Origin: an uncultured Alphaproteobacteria bacterium
Lineage (GTDB): Bacteria > Pseudomonadota > Alphaproteobacteria > RF32 > CAG-239
DNA length: 64,000 bases
Direction: 5' to 3'
NCBI GenBank assembly: GCA_910587405.1
Contig: CAJUKS010000003.1
Coordinates: 1-64,000, forward strand
Within the stretch, counting starts at the first letter, position 1, and each line of letters opens with the position of its first letter. Position numbers and translations under genes: made by a program. Below the pieces are notes generated by a model, which saw only the letters and a program-made list of their open reading frames with translations, was not told the origin of the DNA and did no database searches. This document shows positions 15,841 through 23,965 of this stretch, piece by piece.

Positions 15841-15915
15841 GTTTTTGGAGAGTGTTTGCTTGATTTTGACGGTTGTAATAGCCAGATAACAAATAATAAT
15901 TTGCAGTTGGAAAAA

Positions 15916-17232
15916 ATGGTTTACGGATATAAAAACATATGGAAAATCGCCAGTCCGATTTTGGTGGGCATGGTTATTCAGCAATTGATCGGCGTAACCG
16001 ACGTTGTTTTCCTCGGCCGGGTCGGTCAGACGGAACTCGGCGCTTCGGCAATTGCCGGGCTTTACTATATTACCGTCTATATGCTCGGGGTAGGGTTTGG
16101 CATCGGGGTGCAGATCTTGATTGCGCGTTTAAACGGCAGCGGTCACTACAAACAGATTGCACCGCTTTTTTATCAGGCTCTGGGACTGATGTCGGGTTTT
16201 GCGGTGGCGGCGGTTGCGGTTTCTTATCTTCTGACGCCCTCGGTGCTGCCGTTGTTGATCAGCTCCGAGCGGGTGTTGGCGGCCGCGCAGCAGTATCTCG
16301 GCTTTCGGGTCTGGGGATTTGTGTTTTCTTTTGCGGTTATTGTGTTTCGCGCCTTTTATGTGGGAACGGTCAATACCCGGGTACTGACCTGGAGTGCGGT
16401 GGTGATGCTGGCGATTAATGTTGTCGGCAACTATTTGTTGATTTTCGGCAAATTCGGTTTTCCGCAAATGGGTATCGGCGGTGCGGCGCTGGCGTCGGTG
16501 ATTGCGGAAGCGGTTTCGGCTTTGTTTTTTGTATTTTATACCCGTTTTCGGATTGACGTCCGGCGTTACGGGCTGGATTGTTTCAGCGGCTATAACCCGC
16601 GTTTGGTCCGGCAGATTTTTTCGGTTTCGATTTGGACGACCATTCAGTTGTTTATTTCGTTTGCCACCTGGTTTTTCTTTTTTGTGGCCATTGAACATTT
16701 GGGAGAATTTGAACTGGCTTCTTCCAACGTGCTGCGCTCGATTTCGACCATGCTGTATATGGTGGTGGGCGCTCTCGGCGCCACCGCTTCGTCACTGACG
16801 GCCAACCTGATCGGCAAAAGCCAGCAAAAACAGATTGCGCCGACTTTGTATCGGATCATCCGGCTCGGTTTTGCGATAGAAGCGCTGTTATGTACGGCGC
16901 TGGCCTTTTTTCCCGAAGCGGTGATGCGGATTTATACCGACGATCCGCACTTGATTGCCGGCAGCGTCGAAGCTTATTACGTGATGCTCGGCAGCTATGT
17001 CACCATTGTTCCGGCAATCATTGTTTTTAATGTGGTGATCGGATCCGGGCGTACCCGTCAGGCGATGTATATTGAACTGGCCGCGACCGTTATTTACGTA
17101 GTCAATGTCTGGTACGTGGTGGTCTGGCTTCGTTCGTCGCTGGCATGGTGCTGGAGTACCGAATATTTTTACAATCTGATATTGCTGGTCATTTCGCTCC
17201 GATACCTGCAAAAGCGGCGTTTGATATTTTAG
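15916..17232 (+). CDS. MATE family efflux transporter
   Basis: The 438-residue protein has about twelve membrane segments arranged as two six-helix halves, starting WKIASPILVGMVIQQLIGVTDVVFLGRVG, a typical MATE/NorM opening. The family exports drugs or metabolites with sodium or proton antiport; the substrate cannot be read from sequence. The ATG at 15916 (MVYGYKNIWK) is chosen, since an upstream TTG in the same frame would add a polar tail. mlaE starts 46 bases downstream, so cotranscription with the lipid transporter genes is possible. Confidence 0.9.
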   Translation: MVYGYKNIWKIASPILVGMVIQQLIGVTDVVFLGRVGQTELGASAIAGLYYITVYMLGVGFGIGVQILIARLNGSGHYKQIAPLFYQALGLMSGFAVAAVAVSYLLTPSVLPLLISSERVLAAAQQYLGFRVWGFVFSFAVIVFRAFYVGTVNTRVLTWSAVVMLAINVVGNYLLIFGKFGFPQMGIGGAALASVIAEAVSALFFVFYTRFRIDVRRYGLDCFSGYNPRLVRQIFSVSIWTTIQLFISFATWFFFFVAIEHLGEFELASSNVLRSISTMLYMVVGALGATASSLTANLIGKSQQKQIAPTLYRIIRLGFAIEALLCTALAFFPEAVMRIYTDDPHLIAGSVEAYYVMLGSYVTIVPAIIVFNVVIGSGRTRQAMYIELAATVIYVVNVWYVVVWLRSSLAWCWSTEYFYNLILLVISLRYLQKRRLIF

Positions 17233-17278
17233 TTGACGGAAATACGGATTGTGAATAAATTGTCGGTAGGATAAAAAA

Positions 17279-18397
17279 ATGGAAACAAAACTGAAATATA
17301 TCGTCGACGGAACCGTTCTCAAACTGGAACTTAGCGGCGATTATCTGAAATATGACGACAATGCGGCGATCGGCGGCCTGTATGAGGCGGCAAGCCGTAA
17401 AAATACGGAAAGCGTCGAAGTGCAGGCGGCCGGGCTCGGCGAATGGGATTCGACGTTGCTGGTCATTTTGTTTCAGCTGCAAAAAATCAGCCGCAGCCGG
17501 CAGATACCGTTGCGGTTGCGGCAATTGCCGCCCGGTTTGAAACAATTGCTGGAACTGGCTTTTTCGGTTGACCGCAAACCGGTCGCCGAAAGCAATGAAA
17601 CCGCCGGATTGTTGGAAAGAGTCGGCAATTGGGGGATCGCGACCGCGGAAGGCATCCGCAAAGGCGGCGGATTTTTGTGGAAAACGGTGGTTTCTTTTTG
17701 GAATTTTGTTAACGGCATGTCGGTAATGCGCCGGGTCGACTTCCTGTTTGCCCTTGAAGATTGCGGCTACAAGGCGCTGCCGATTGTGTCGCTGATCAGT
17801 TTTATGGTCGGGCTGATTCTGGCGTTTGTCGGTGCGGTTCAACTCAAGACCTTCGGTGCCGAAATTTATGTTGCCAGTTTGGTAACAATCGGCATGACGC
17901 GGATCATGGGCGCAATCATGACCGGCATTATCATGGCCGGGCGTACCGGCGCTTCCTATGCCGCCACCATCGGTACAATGCAGGTGAATGAGGAAATTGA
18001 CGCCCTCAAAACAATGGGAATTGCGCCGGTCGATTTTCTGGTGTTGCCGCGGCTGATGGCGCTGGTGCTGACAATGCCGATTTTGGTGATGTGGGCCGAT
18101 TTTATGGGGATGTTCGGCGGCGGCTTTGTCGGGGTGACAATGCTTGGAATTCCGTTTCAAAAATATTGGGAATTGTCGGTTAATGCGATCAGTCTCAATA
18201 ATTTTCTGGTCGGCATTTTTCACGGTCTGGTTTTTGGCGTCGTCATAGCGGTCTGCGGTTGTTATTACGGCGTTTATTGCGGGCGCAATGCCGACAGCGT
18301 CGGCGTGGCCACGACCAAAGCGGTGGTTTCGGCAATTGTCTGGATGATTGTGATGACCGGAATTATTACCGTTGTTTGCGAGGTGCTGGGAATATGA
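17279..18397 (+). CDS. mlaE: MlaE-type ABC lipid transporter permease with N-terminal STAS domain
   Basis: The 372-residue protein has an N-terminal STAS/MlaB-like domain (about residues 1-105) fused to an MlaE permease domain of five or six helices, including GRTGASYAATIGTMQVNEEIDALKTMGI, the family signature. MlaE forms the inner-membrane channel of the Mla system, which moves phospholipids between membranes. The fusion replaces the separate MlaB subunit known in E. coli. Its stop overlaps the start of mlaF by four bases. Confidence 0.93.
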   Translation: METKLKYIVDGTVLKLELSGDYLKYDDNAAIGGLYEAASRKNTESVEVQAAGLGEWDSTLLVILFQLQKISRSRQIPLRLRQLPPGLKQLLELAFSVDRKPVAESNETAGLLERVGNWGIATAEGIRKGGGFLWKTVVSFWNFVNGMSVMRRVDFLFALEDCGYKALPIVSLISFMVGLILAFVGAVQLKTFGAEIYVASLVTIGMTRIMGAIMTGIIMAGRTGASYAATIGTMQVNEEIDALKTMGIAPVDFLVLPRLMALVLTMPILVMWADFMGMFGGGFVGVTMLGIPFQKYWELSVNAISLNNFLVGIFHGLVFGVVIAVCGCYYGVYCGRNADSVGVATTKAVVSAIVWMIVMTGIITVVCEVLGI

Positions 18398-19155
18398 CGG
18401 CGGAAGTGCAAATTGCGGTTAAAAATCTCACCGTCGGATACGGTGATTTTGTGCTGCTGAAAGATATCAGCTTTAATGTCAATAAAGGGGACGTCTTCAT
18501 CATCATGGGCGGCTCGGGGTGCGGCAAAAGTTCGTTGTTGCGCGTGTTGACCGGGTTGGTGCCGCCGCAGCGGGGAAATTTTTTTATTGACGGCGTTGAC
18601 TTTACCAAAGCCGCGCCGCCGGTGCGCGACGAAATTATGCAGCGTTGCGGCATTTTGTATCAGAGCGGCGCTTTGTTCAGCTCGATGACGCTGGCCGAAA
18701 ATATTGCCTTGCCGTTGCAACAGTATACGGACTATTCCGAGCGCGAGGTAAGTGAGTTGGTGTCGCTGAAACTGGCGTTGGTCGGTTTGGCCGGTTTTGA
18801 GGATTTTTATCCTTCGGAGATCAGCGGCGGAATGAAAAAACGTGCCGGTTTGGCGCGGGCGTTGGCGCTGGATCCTGAAATCGTTTATTTTGACGAACCG
18901 TCGGCCGGCTTGGATCCGATCAGTTCCAAATTGCTGGATGATTTGATTCTGGATATCAATCACAGTCTCGGAACCACGATTGTGATCGTGACTCACGAAC
19001 TGGCGTCAATTTTTGCCGTCGGCAGCAATTCGATTTTTCTTGACGGCGAAACCAAATCCATTCAGGGTTACGGCAACCCCAACCAACTGTTGAAAAACCC
19101 GCCTAACCAAAAAGTTTATAATTTTTTAACCAGAGGTGCCAAAGAAAATGCGTAA
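18394..19155 (+). CDS. mlaF: MlaF-type ABC transporter ATP-binding protein
   Basis: The 253-residue ATPase has Walker A GGSGCGKSS (about residues 39-47), the signature SGGMKKRAGLARAL, Walker B IVYFDEPSAGLD and the switch histidine in TH. It powers the MlaE permease. The ATG at 18394 overlaps the mlaE stop; the frame is open further upstream but that part lies wholly inside mlaE. It overlaps the start of mlaD by a few bases. Confidence 0.94.
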   Translation: MTAEVQIAVKNLTVGYGDFVLLKDISFNVNKGDVFIIMGGSGCGKSSLLRVLTGLVPPQRGNFFIDGVDFTKAAPPVRDEIMQRCGILYQSGALFSSMTLAENIALPLQQYTDYSEREVSELVSLKLALVGLAGFEDFYPSEISGGMKKRAGLARALALDPEIVYFDEPSAGLDPISSKLLDDLILDINHSLGTTIVIVTHELASIFAVGSNSIFLDGETKSIQGYGNPNQLLKNPPNQKVYNFLTRGAKENA

Positions 19156-19915
19156 AAAACCAAAAAGCAAATTAATCGGTTTGTTTCTCATCTGCGGAAT
19201 TATTTTGTTTGTCGCCACGATCGGCATGTTTGTGGCGGACAAAGTCCGCGGTGACACCCGCAGCATGGTCGTGATGTATTTTTCGGAGTCGATAAAGGGT
19301 CTGGATGTCGGATCGCCGGTGGTTTTCAAGGGCGTGAATATCGGAAAGGTTTATAAAATCGACCTGATTACCGATATGGAAGATACCGAGTTCAGCATTC
19401 CGGTATATGTGGCGTTTAACAGTCAAAACTTTAATCCGACCCTGCCTAACGAGACCCGCCGCCAGATATTGAATGAGCTGGTGGAGAAAGGATTGCGCGC
19501 TCGGCTCAACAATCTCAATTACCTTACCGGACAGTTGATGATCGAACTTGAAATGATGCCGGCGGGAACCCCGGCGGTATACCGCAGCAGGGGAGAACGC
19601 GTCCCCGAAATTCCGACCGTGTTGTCGCCGTTGGCGGAATTGTCACAGGGATTTCAGGAAATACCGCTCAAACAAACGGTTACCAAAATGAATAAATTTC
19701 TCGATTCTCTGAATAATGAGATTGTTCCGCAGCTTGCCGGCGTTTTGCAGCAGTTTTCCAAAATTCCGCAGCAAACCCAGAACGTGCCGGAAACTTTGCG
19801 CAATTTTAACCGGGCAATGTTAAATATTTCCGGCGCCGCCAAGTCATTAAACAATTTTGCTGATTATATAGAAAGACATCCGGAATCGTTATTAAGAGGA
19901 AAAGGAAGGTATTAG
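19148..19915 (+). CDS. mlaD: MlaD-type MCE domain protein
   Basis: The 255-residue protein has a basic N-terminus, one membrane helix (LIGLFLICGIILFVATIGMFV) and a periplasmic MCE domain with SESIKGLDVGSPVVFKGVNIGKV, followed by a helical C-terminal region (ETLRNFNRAMLNISGAAKSLNNF). In the Mla system hexameric MlaD carries lipid across the periplasm. The ATG at 19148 follows AGAGG by about 11 bases; a GTG at 19136 is less likely. It is the third gene of mlaE-mlaF-mlaD. Confidence 0.92.
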   Translation: MRKKPKSKLIGLFLICGIILFVATIGMFVADKVRGDTRSMVVMYFSESIKGLDVGSPVVFKGVNIGKVYKIDLITDMEDTEFSIPVYVAFNSQNFNPTLPNETRRQILNELVEKGLRARLNNLNYLTGQLMIELEMMPAGTPAVYRSRGERVPEIPTVLSPLAELSQGFQEIPLKQTVTKMNKFLDSLNNEIVPQLAGVLQQFSKIPQQTQNVPETLRNFNRAMLNISGAAKSLNNFADYIERHPESLLRGKGRY

Positions 19916-19917
19916 TT

Positions 19918-20484
19918 ATGAAAAATTTGATTTTGTCAGTCCTGTTGTTGTTGGTTGCCGCCTGTGTCGGAACCAGCAGCCCGTCGCGTTTTTATCAGCT
20001 CAAGGCCCTGGAAGGCGATGTTCGGCCGGTTTCGCAGCGGCGGATGGACATCGGGGTTGAGGAAGTGTTTATTCCGAGATATCTTGATCGGCCGCAGATC
20101 GTGACGATGGAAGCCGGCTCTTCGGAATTGAAAATGTCGGAGTTTTATCGTTGGGGAGAACCGTTGTCGAGTTCGTTTTCACGGGTGCTGGCCGATGACA
20201 TTTCCGTTTATCTGCCCAAGTCGGTCGTCAAGTTTAAAACCCTGGTCAGCGAAAACTTTACTTATACCGTAACGGTTGAAGTCAATAAAATGGATGCCGT
20301 TTTAGGACAAAAAACAGAAATTGACGCCTGGTGGACGGTGTATAAAAACGGCCGGGTCGTTGCCCGCGAACGCAGCCGTCTGAGCGCGCCGTTAACCGAA
20401 AGCTATGAAGATCTGGCGGAGAAAGAAAGCGTCCTGATCGGTGAGTTGGCACGTGAAATTGCCGTTAAACTGGCCAAATTGTAA
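19918..20484 (+). CDS. ABC-type transport auxiliary lipoprotein (PqiC/DUF330-like)
   Basis: The 188-residue protein begins with a lipoprotein signal ending LVAAC and then SRFYQLKAL, the usual start of the ABC-transport auxiliary lipoprotein family found with MCE operons. The body has VEEVFIPRYLDRPQIVT and the later RWGEPLSSSFSRVLADDISVYLP, both typical. It is likely an outer-membrane anchored partner of the MlaEFD system. It starts two bases after mlaD. Confidence 0.87.
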   Translation: MKNLILSVLLLLVAACVGTSSPSRFYQLKALEGDVRPVSQRRMDIGVEEVFIPRYLDRPQIVTMEAGSSELKMSEFYRWGEPLSSSFSRVLADDISVYLPKSVVKFKTLVSENFTYTVTVEVNKMDAVLGQKTEIDAWWTVYKNGRVVARERSRLSAPLTESYEDLAEKESVLIGELAREIAVKLAKL

Positions 20485-20495
20485 AGGTAAAAGAA

Positions 20496-21725
20496 ATGAG
20501 TGCCGCTTTGGAAGAAATTTTGGCCCATTACGGAATCGGCGGTAACATCGTCGGCGAAAAAAACGGGCCGTTGCTGCGTTTGGTTGAATTTGCGCCGGCG
20601 CCCGGTACAAAAATAAAAAACGTTCTGAGCGCGCGGGAAGACATTGCCCGTGAGTTGGGCGTCTCTTCGGTTGACGTTGAAAAAGTGCCGGATTCCGGAA
20701 ATATTTGGTTCGAAATACCGGACCGACAGCCGCGGACGGTTGACTTTAAAACCTTGGTTGACAGTGAGGTGTTTCAGAATTTTAAGGGAAAGCTGCCGCT
20801 TTGTCTCGGTACGGACGTTGCCGGAGACCCTGTGATTGCCGACTTGTCGAAAATGCCGCATTTGCTGGTCGCGGGCACGACCGGGTCCGGCAAGTCGGTT
20901 GGGCTCAACACCTTCATCCTGTCGCTGATTCTGGCCAAAGAAACTTCCGAACTCAAACTGGTTTTGATTGATCCCAAGCGCATTGAGTTTTCGATTTATA
21001 ACGATCAACAATACATGTTGATGCCGGTGGTTACCGAAAATAAGGATGCCGCGGCGGTTTTGGCTTATCTGGTCGGTGAAATGGAACGGCGTTATCGGCA
21101 GTTGGAGGAAAGTCATTGCCGCAATATTGACGAATATCATTTGCGGGTCGGTCTGATGCCCTATATTGTTTGCATTATCGATGAATTTGCCGATTTGGTT
21201 ACAGTCAGTCCCGAAGTCGAAAAATATATCCGCTTGCTGGCACAAAAAGCCCGGGCGTGCGGGATTCATCTGATTTTGGCCACCCAGCGGCCGTCGGTTG
21301 ATGTGGTAACCGGTGTGTTGAAAGCGAATTTTCCTTCCCGTCTGGCTTATAAAACGGCTGCCTCGGCTGATTCCCGTACTGTTTTGGATACGACCGGCGC
21401 CGAAAAGCTGCTCGGCCGCGGCGATGCCTTGTTTTCGGATGCGGCAGGCGGATTAAAACGAATCCACGGTGCCTATGTTGCGGACAACGACATTCGTGAA
21501 ATTTTGGAACCTTTCCGCGGCAAAGTCGAGGAATTGTCGTTGGAAGAATACCAGGTTCCCGAAAAAGAAAAGAAGCATCCGGCGCCGCAAAAAGAACCCG
21601 GTGTTTTCAGACGTTTGCTCAATTGGTGGAGTTCGTTGAAGGTTAGGGAACGCAAAACCCTGGTATCGGGGATTGTTTATCTGTTTTCCAAACTGACGGC
21701 AGCGCCGAAACGTCGGCGCAAGTAA
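20496..21725 (+). CDS. Short FtsK/SpoIIIE-like DNA translocase without membrane or gamma domain
   Basis: The 409-residue protein contains the FtsK alpha and beta motor domains: residues 1-90 resemble the alpha domain, Walker A is GTTGSGKS (127-134), IDPKRIEFSIYND follows, and Walker B is IIDEFADL (227-234), with ATQRPSVDVVTGVLKANFPSR and LLGRGDALF. It lacks the N-terminal membrane helices and the C-terminal winged-helix gamma domain that reads KOPS in ordinary FtsK. After the motor is a variable, strongly basic tail ending RRRK. It follows the lipoprotein gene by 11 bases. It may be a specialised or accessory translocase; a canonical ftsK elsewhere would settle that. A terminator follows. Confidence 0.85.
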   Translation: MSAALEEILAHYGIGGNIVGEKNGPLLRLVEFAPAPGTKIKNVLSAREDIARELGVSSVDVEKVPDSGNIWFEIPDRQPRTVDFKTLVDSEVFQNFKGKLPLCLGTDVAGDPVIADLSKMPHLLVAGTTGSGKSVGLNTFILSLILAKETSELKLVLIDPKRIEFSIYNDQQYMLMPVVTENKDAAAVLAYLVGEMERRYRQLEESHCRNIDEYHLRVGLMPYIVCIIDEFADLVTVSPEVEKYIRLLAQKARACGIHLILATQRPSVDVVTGVLKANFPSRLAYKTAASADSRTVLDTTGAEKLLGRGDALFSDAAGGLKRIHGAYVADNDIREILEPFRGKVEELSLEEYQVPEKEKKHPAPQKEPGVFRRLLNWWSSLKVRERKTLVSGIVYLFSKLTAAPKRRRK

Positions 21726-21747
21726 CGCCGCGGCGATGATAACGAAT

Positions 21748-21778
21748 AAAAAAATCCCGGTAAAAACCGGGATTTTTT
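21748..21778 (+). terminator. Terminator, mla/FtsK-like operon end
   Basis: AAAAATCCCGG pairs with CCGGGATTTTT across a TAAAAA loop. The symmetric A and T runs allow it to work on both strands, ending also the minus-strand gene at 21791. Confidence 0.88.
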
Positions 21779-21790
21779 GGGAATACGGAT

Positions 21791-22351
21791 CTATTTGCTT
21801 TCAGGTTCGGCAGCGACAGAGTCTGTCGGCGTGACGGTCGCGTTAACCGGAGACGGGGTGTCGCCGGTCAACACCGGGTTGGGTTCTTCCGGAGGTTCCG
21901 GCATTCTCATTTCTCCGGCCATCGGCGGCATGTCATGCGGCATGTCTTTCATATGCGGCATTTCTCTCATATGGCGCATTTTTCTTTTTCCCATTCTCTC
22001 CATATGATGAGCTTTGCGTTCGGCCTTGATCTTGTCAAATTCGGCTTTTTGTTCCGGTGTGAGCTGGGCTTCGAAAGCTTCGATGTTTGCCTGACGGATA
22101 CGATTCATTTCGTTGCGGATTTCTTTCATTTTTTCCATCAGCTGGCGCATTTCCACCTGATCCTGTTCGCGGCGTTCCCGTATGACTTTTCTTTGGTCGC
22201 TGTTCAGTTGCAAACGGTCGGCCAACTGTGCTTCCATCATTTCCGGAGTGGGGCGGTCGCGGATCGGCATCGGTTCGTTTTCGGCGGCGTTGGCTGAAGC
22301 GCCGGTGATCAGCATGGCGGCGCAGGCAATGGTTAAAAATTTGTTTTTCAT
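21791..22351 (-). CDS. Spy/CpxP-like periplasmic protein, His/Met-rich
   Basis: The 186-residue protein has a signal peptide (cleaved near ANA), helical segments with the LTxxQ motif twice in related form (LNSDQRKVIRERR and LTPEQKAEFDKI), and a strongly His/Met-rich segment (KAHHMERMGKRKMRHMREMPHMKDMPHDMPPM). Spy, CpxP and CnrX share this fold and sense misfolding or metals in the periplasm. The His/Met cluster suggests copper, nickel, cobalt or zinc binding. It is the last gene of the operon with an ECF sigma factor, three bases downstream of it, with AGGAG before its ATG. Confidence 0.82.
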   Translation of the reverse strand: MKNKFLTIACAAMLITGASANAAENEPMPIRDRPTPEMMEAQLADRLQLNSDQRKVIRERREQDQVEMRQLMEKMKEIRNEMNRIRQANIEAFEAQLTPEQKAEFDKIKAERKAHHMERMGKRKMRHMREMPHMKDMPHDMPPMAGEMRMPEPPEEPNPVLTGDTPSPVNATVTPTDSVAAEPESK

Positions 22352-22354
22352 GTT

Positions 22355-22849
22355 TTACTCTCCTTTTAAATAACTGAGTTTTTGTTTTAAAATTTGTCTG
22401 GCGTTGAACAGGCGCGATTTAACGGTACCTGCCGGAACGCCGGTTTTTTGCGCAATTTGTTCCAGGCTCAATTCCTCAAACTCGTACAAAATAATCACTT
22501 TGCGCATTTTGGGCGGCAGTTCGTCCACGGCTTTCAGAATCAGTTTTTGCCGCATCTTGGCGTCTACGGCCTCTTCCTGAAAACCGGCAGTCGGCATTGT
22601 CTCGAGAATTTCCGGATCTCGGACTTCGGCATTGTTTTGGCTGTACTGCCTTGATTTGAAATAGTCGCGGCAGACATTGGCGGTCAGGGCGCCGATCCAT
22701 TGTTTAAATTTACCTTCTTCATGATAATTATCAAGGTTACGCCAGGTTTTTATGTACACTTCCTGCTCGATGTCTTCGTTGTAAGAACCGGTAAACTTGC
22801 GGATGACGGCTCTGATCAGCCCTTTGTTTTTATTGATTATGTCTTTCAT
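22355..22849 (-). CDS. ECF-family RNA polymerase sigma factor
   Basis: The 164-residue protein has a sigma-2 region (EDIEQEVYIKTWRNLDNYHEEGKFKQWIGALTANVCRDYF) and a sigma-4 region (AVDELPPKMRKVIILYEFEELSLEQIAQKTGVPAGTVKSRLFNAR), and no sigma-1 or sigma-3, so it is an ECF type. Its ATG immediately follows the TAG of the upstream membrane protein gene, with AGGA in that gene as the ribosome site, so the two are coupled. It probably drives its own operon from the promoter at 23146-23170. Confidence 0.92.
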   Translation of the reverse strand: MKDIINKNKGLIRAVIRKFTGSYNEDIEQEVYIKTWRNLDNYHEEGKFKQWIGALTANVCRDYFKSRQYSQNNAEVRDPEILETMPTAGFQEEAVDAKMRQKLILKAVDELPPKMRKVIILYEFEELSLEQIAQKTGVPAGTVKSRLFNARQILKQKLSYLKGE

Positions 22850-23122
22850 CTATCCTGCCATCAGAAGCCCGAATTCGTCCACCGGCAATCCCATGTCTTC
22901 AATCAGGGATTCCTGTTGTGCCACTGTTATTTGGCTGTCGGCTGCCGTCAACATTGCCTCGGCCCAGTATATGTTTTCGCTTTCCGGCGTCTGCAGCCCG
23001 GTGAGGCTGAGCCCGGTGGCCACCAGCAGCATGCCGAAAACGGCCGTAATGCGGCGGCGCCGTTTTTTGCGGGCGAAATAAAGCGGTTTCGCTTCCTGCA
23101 GCAGTTTTGAAATATCGTCCAT
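22850..23122 (-). CDS. Small single-span membrane protein, candidate anti-sigma factor
   Basis: The 90-residue product has a short cytoplasmic N-terminus (MDDISKLLQEAKPLYFARKKRRRR), one membrane helix (ITAVFGMLLVATGLSLTGL) and a periplasmic tail. Size, topology and position directly before an ECF sigma gene match CnrY-like anti-sigma factors, although I see no strong sequence identity and no zinc-binding HxxxCxxC motif. The ATG at 23122 is chosen because GGAGG lies seven bases before it. It could alternatively be only a sensor subunit. Confidence 0.68.
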   Translation of the reverse strand: MDDISKLLQEAKPLYFARKKRRRRITAVFGMLLVATGLSLTGLQTPESENIYWAEAMLTAADSQITVAQQESLIEDMGLPVDEFGLLMAG

Positions 23123-23145
23123 TTTAACCTCCATACATCAGCTAA

Positions 23146-23170
23146 AACGAGAGTTTATGCAACTAGGTTC
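23146..23170 (-). promoter_or_regulatory. Candidate ECF-type promoter of the sigma operon
   Basis: On the minus strand GAAC (23170-23167) and CGTT (23149-23146) are separated by 17 bases, the arrangement seen in many ECF promoters. The expected start is about 17 bases before the ATG at 23122. No good sigma-70 promoter is seen nearer, so self-activation by the ECF factor is plausible. Confidence 0.6.
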
Positions 23171-23268
23171 ATTTATTTTTTATTTTCGGCCGGTCATCGA
23201 CACAAAACTTTTGTTGATCCTGTTCAGGCTAGCTTGTCTGCAAACGATTTGCAACACAAATATCTTTG

Positions 23269-23297
23269 TTGTCTTTAATGAAAATTTAAATTATAAT
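23269..23297 (+). promoter_or_regulatory. Sigma-70 promoter of the PH-domain gene
   Basis: TTGTCT (23269-23274) and a perfect TATAAT (23292-23297) have a 17-base spacer and lie 31 bases before the ATG at 23328. Confidence 0.72.
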
Positions 23298-23327
23298 CGG
23301 CTCAGATAAAGATTAAGGAGTCGCAAC

Positions 23328-23936
23328 ATGACATTAGAACTACGCCCCAACGAATACGTTAAAATTGAAGTTCATTTCAGTTATAAGGTATTTGTGTTGC
23401 CGACACTGTTGATGTCGATCGGCATTTTGATGTTTTTGGCGGTGTGGAGCGGTGTCGGACAAGGCGAAAGATTCCGTTTTATCGGCCATATTTATTCGGT
23501 TGCCGCGATTATGATGATAATAGGCGGCCTTTTGTTTGTTCCTTACATTTATAAACGGGTCGACAACAAGCTCAAGATATATGCGGTAACCAACCAGCGG
23601 GTTTATGTTCGTCGAGGCATTATCAACATCAAAGAAAAAGATATTCCGTTAGCCAAAATTAACGACGTGCAGATCGTACAAAGCCTGGTGCAACGCCTGT
23701 TCGGTGCCGGTGATGCGATTGTTCAGGTGGGTAACGACGAAAGCAGCATGGTGATTCAGGATATCGCCCACCCGCGCGAGTTCCGCGATACCATTATTTC
23801 CGCCATTTACGAAGCGGCGGCCGAGCAGGAAGCGCGCTCGCGCCAGCAGCGGTATTATGAGCAGCAGCAGCGCCGCTTTGAACAACAGCAAAACGAATAT
23901 AACGATTATTCGGGGCATGACTACAACAATTACTGA
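23328..23936 (+). CDS. Membrane protein with bacterial PH-like domain
   Basis: The 202-residue protein has two membrane helices (residues about 20-40 and 55-75), then a bPH2 domain with YAVTNQRVYVRRGIINIKEKDIPLAKINDVQIVQSLVQRLFGAGDAIVQVG, the common signature of YdbT/YdbS-type proteins, and a glutamine/tyrosine-rich C-terminal tail. The role of such proteins is poorly known; some are linked to envelope stress or small-molecule resistance. AAGGAG precedes the ATG. Confidence 0.85.
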   Translation: MTLELRPNEYVKIEVHFSYKVFVLPTLLMSIGILMFLAVWSGVGQGERFRFIGHIYSVAAIMMIIGGLLFVPYIYKRVDNKLKIYAVTNQRVYVRRGIINIKEKDIPLAKINDVQIVQSLVQRLFGAGDAIVQVGNDESSMVIQDIAHPREFRDTIISAIYEAAAEQEARSRQQRYYEQQQRRFEQQQNEYNDYSGHDYNNY

Positions 23937-23965
23937 GTGCATCGGTATTTCAACGGAGAAAAGTA

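Noticed and set aside
18259..18393. Upstream extension of mlaF
   Set aside because: The frame is open but lies entirely in mlaE; the ATG at 18394 gives the standard ATPase N-terminus.
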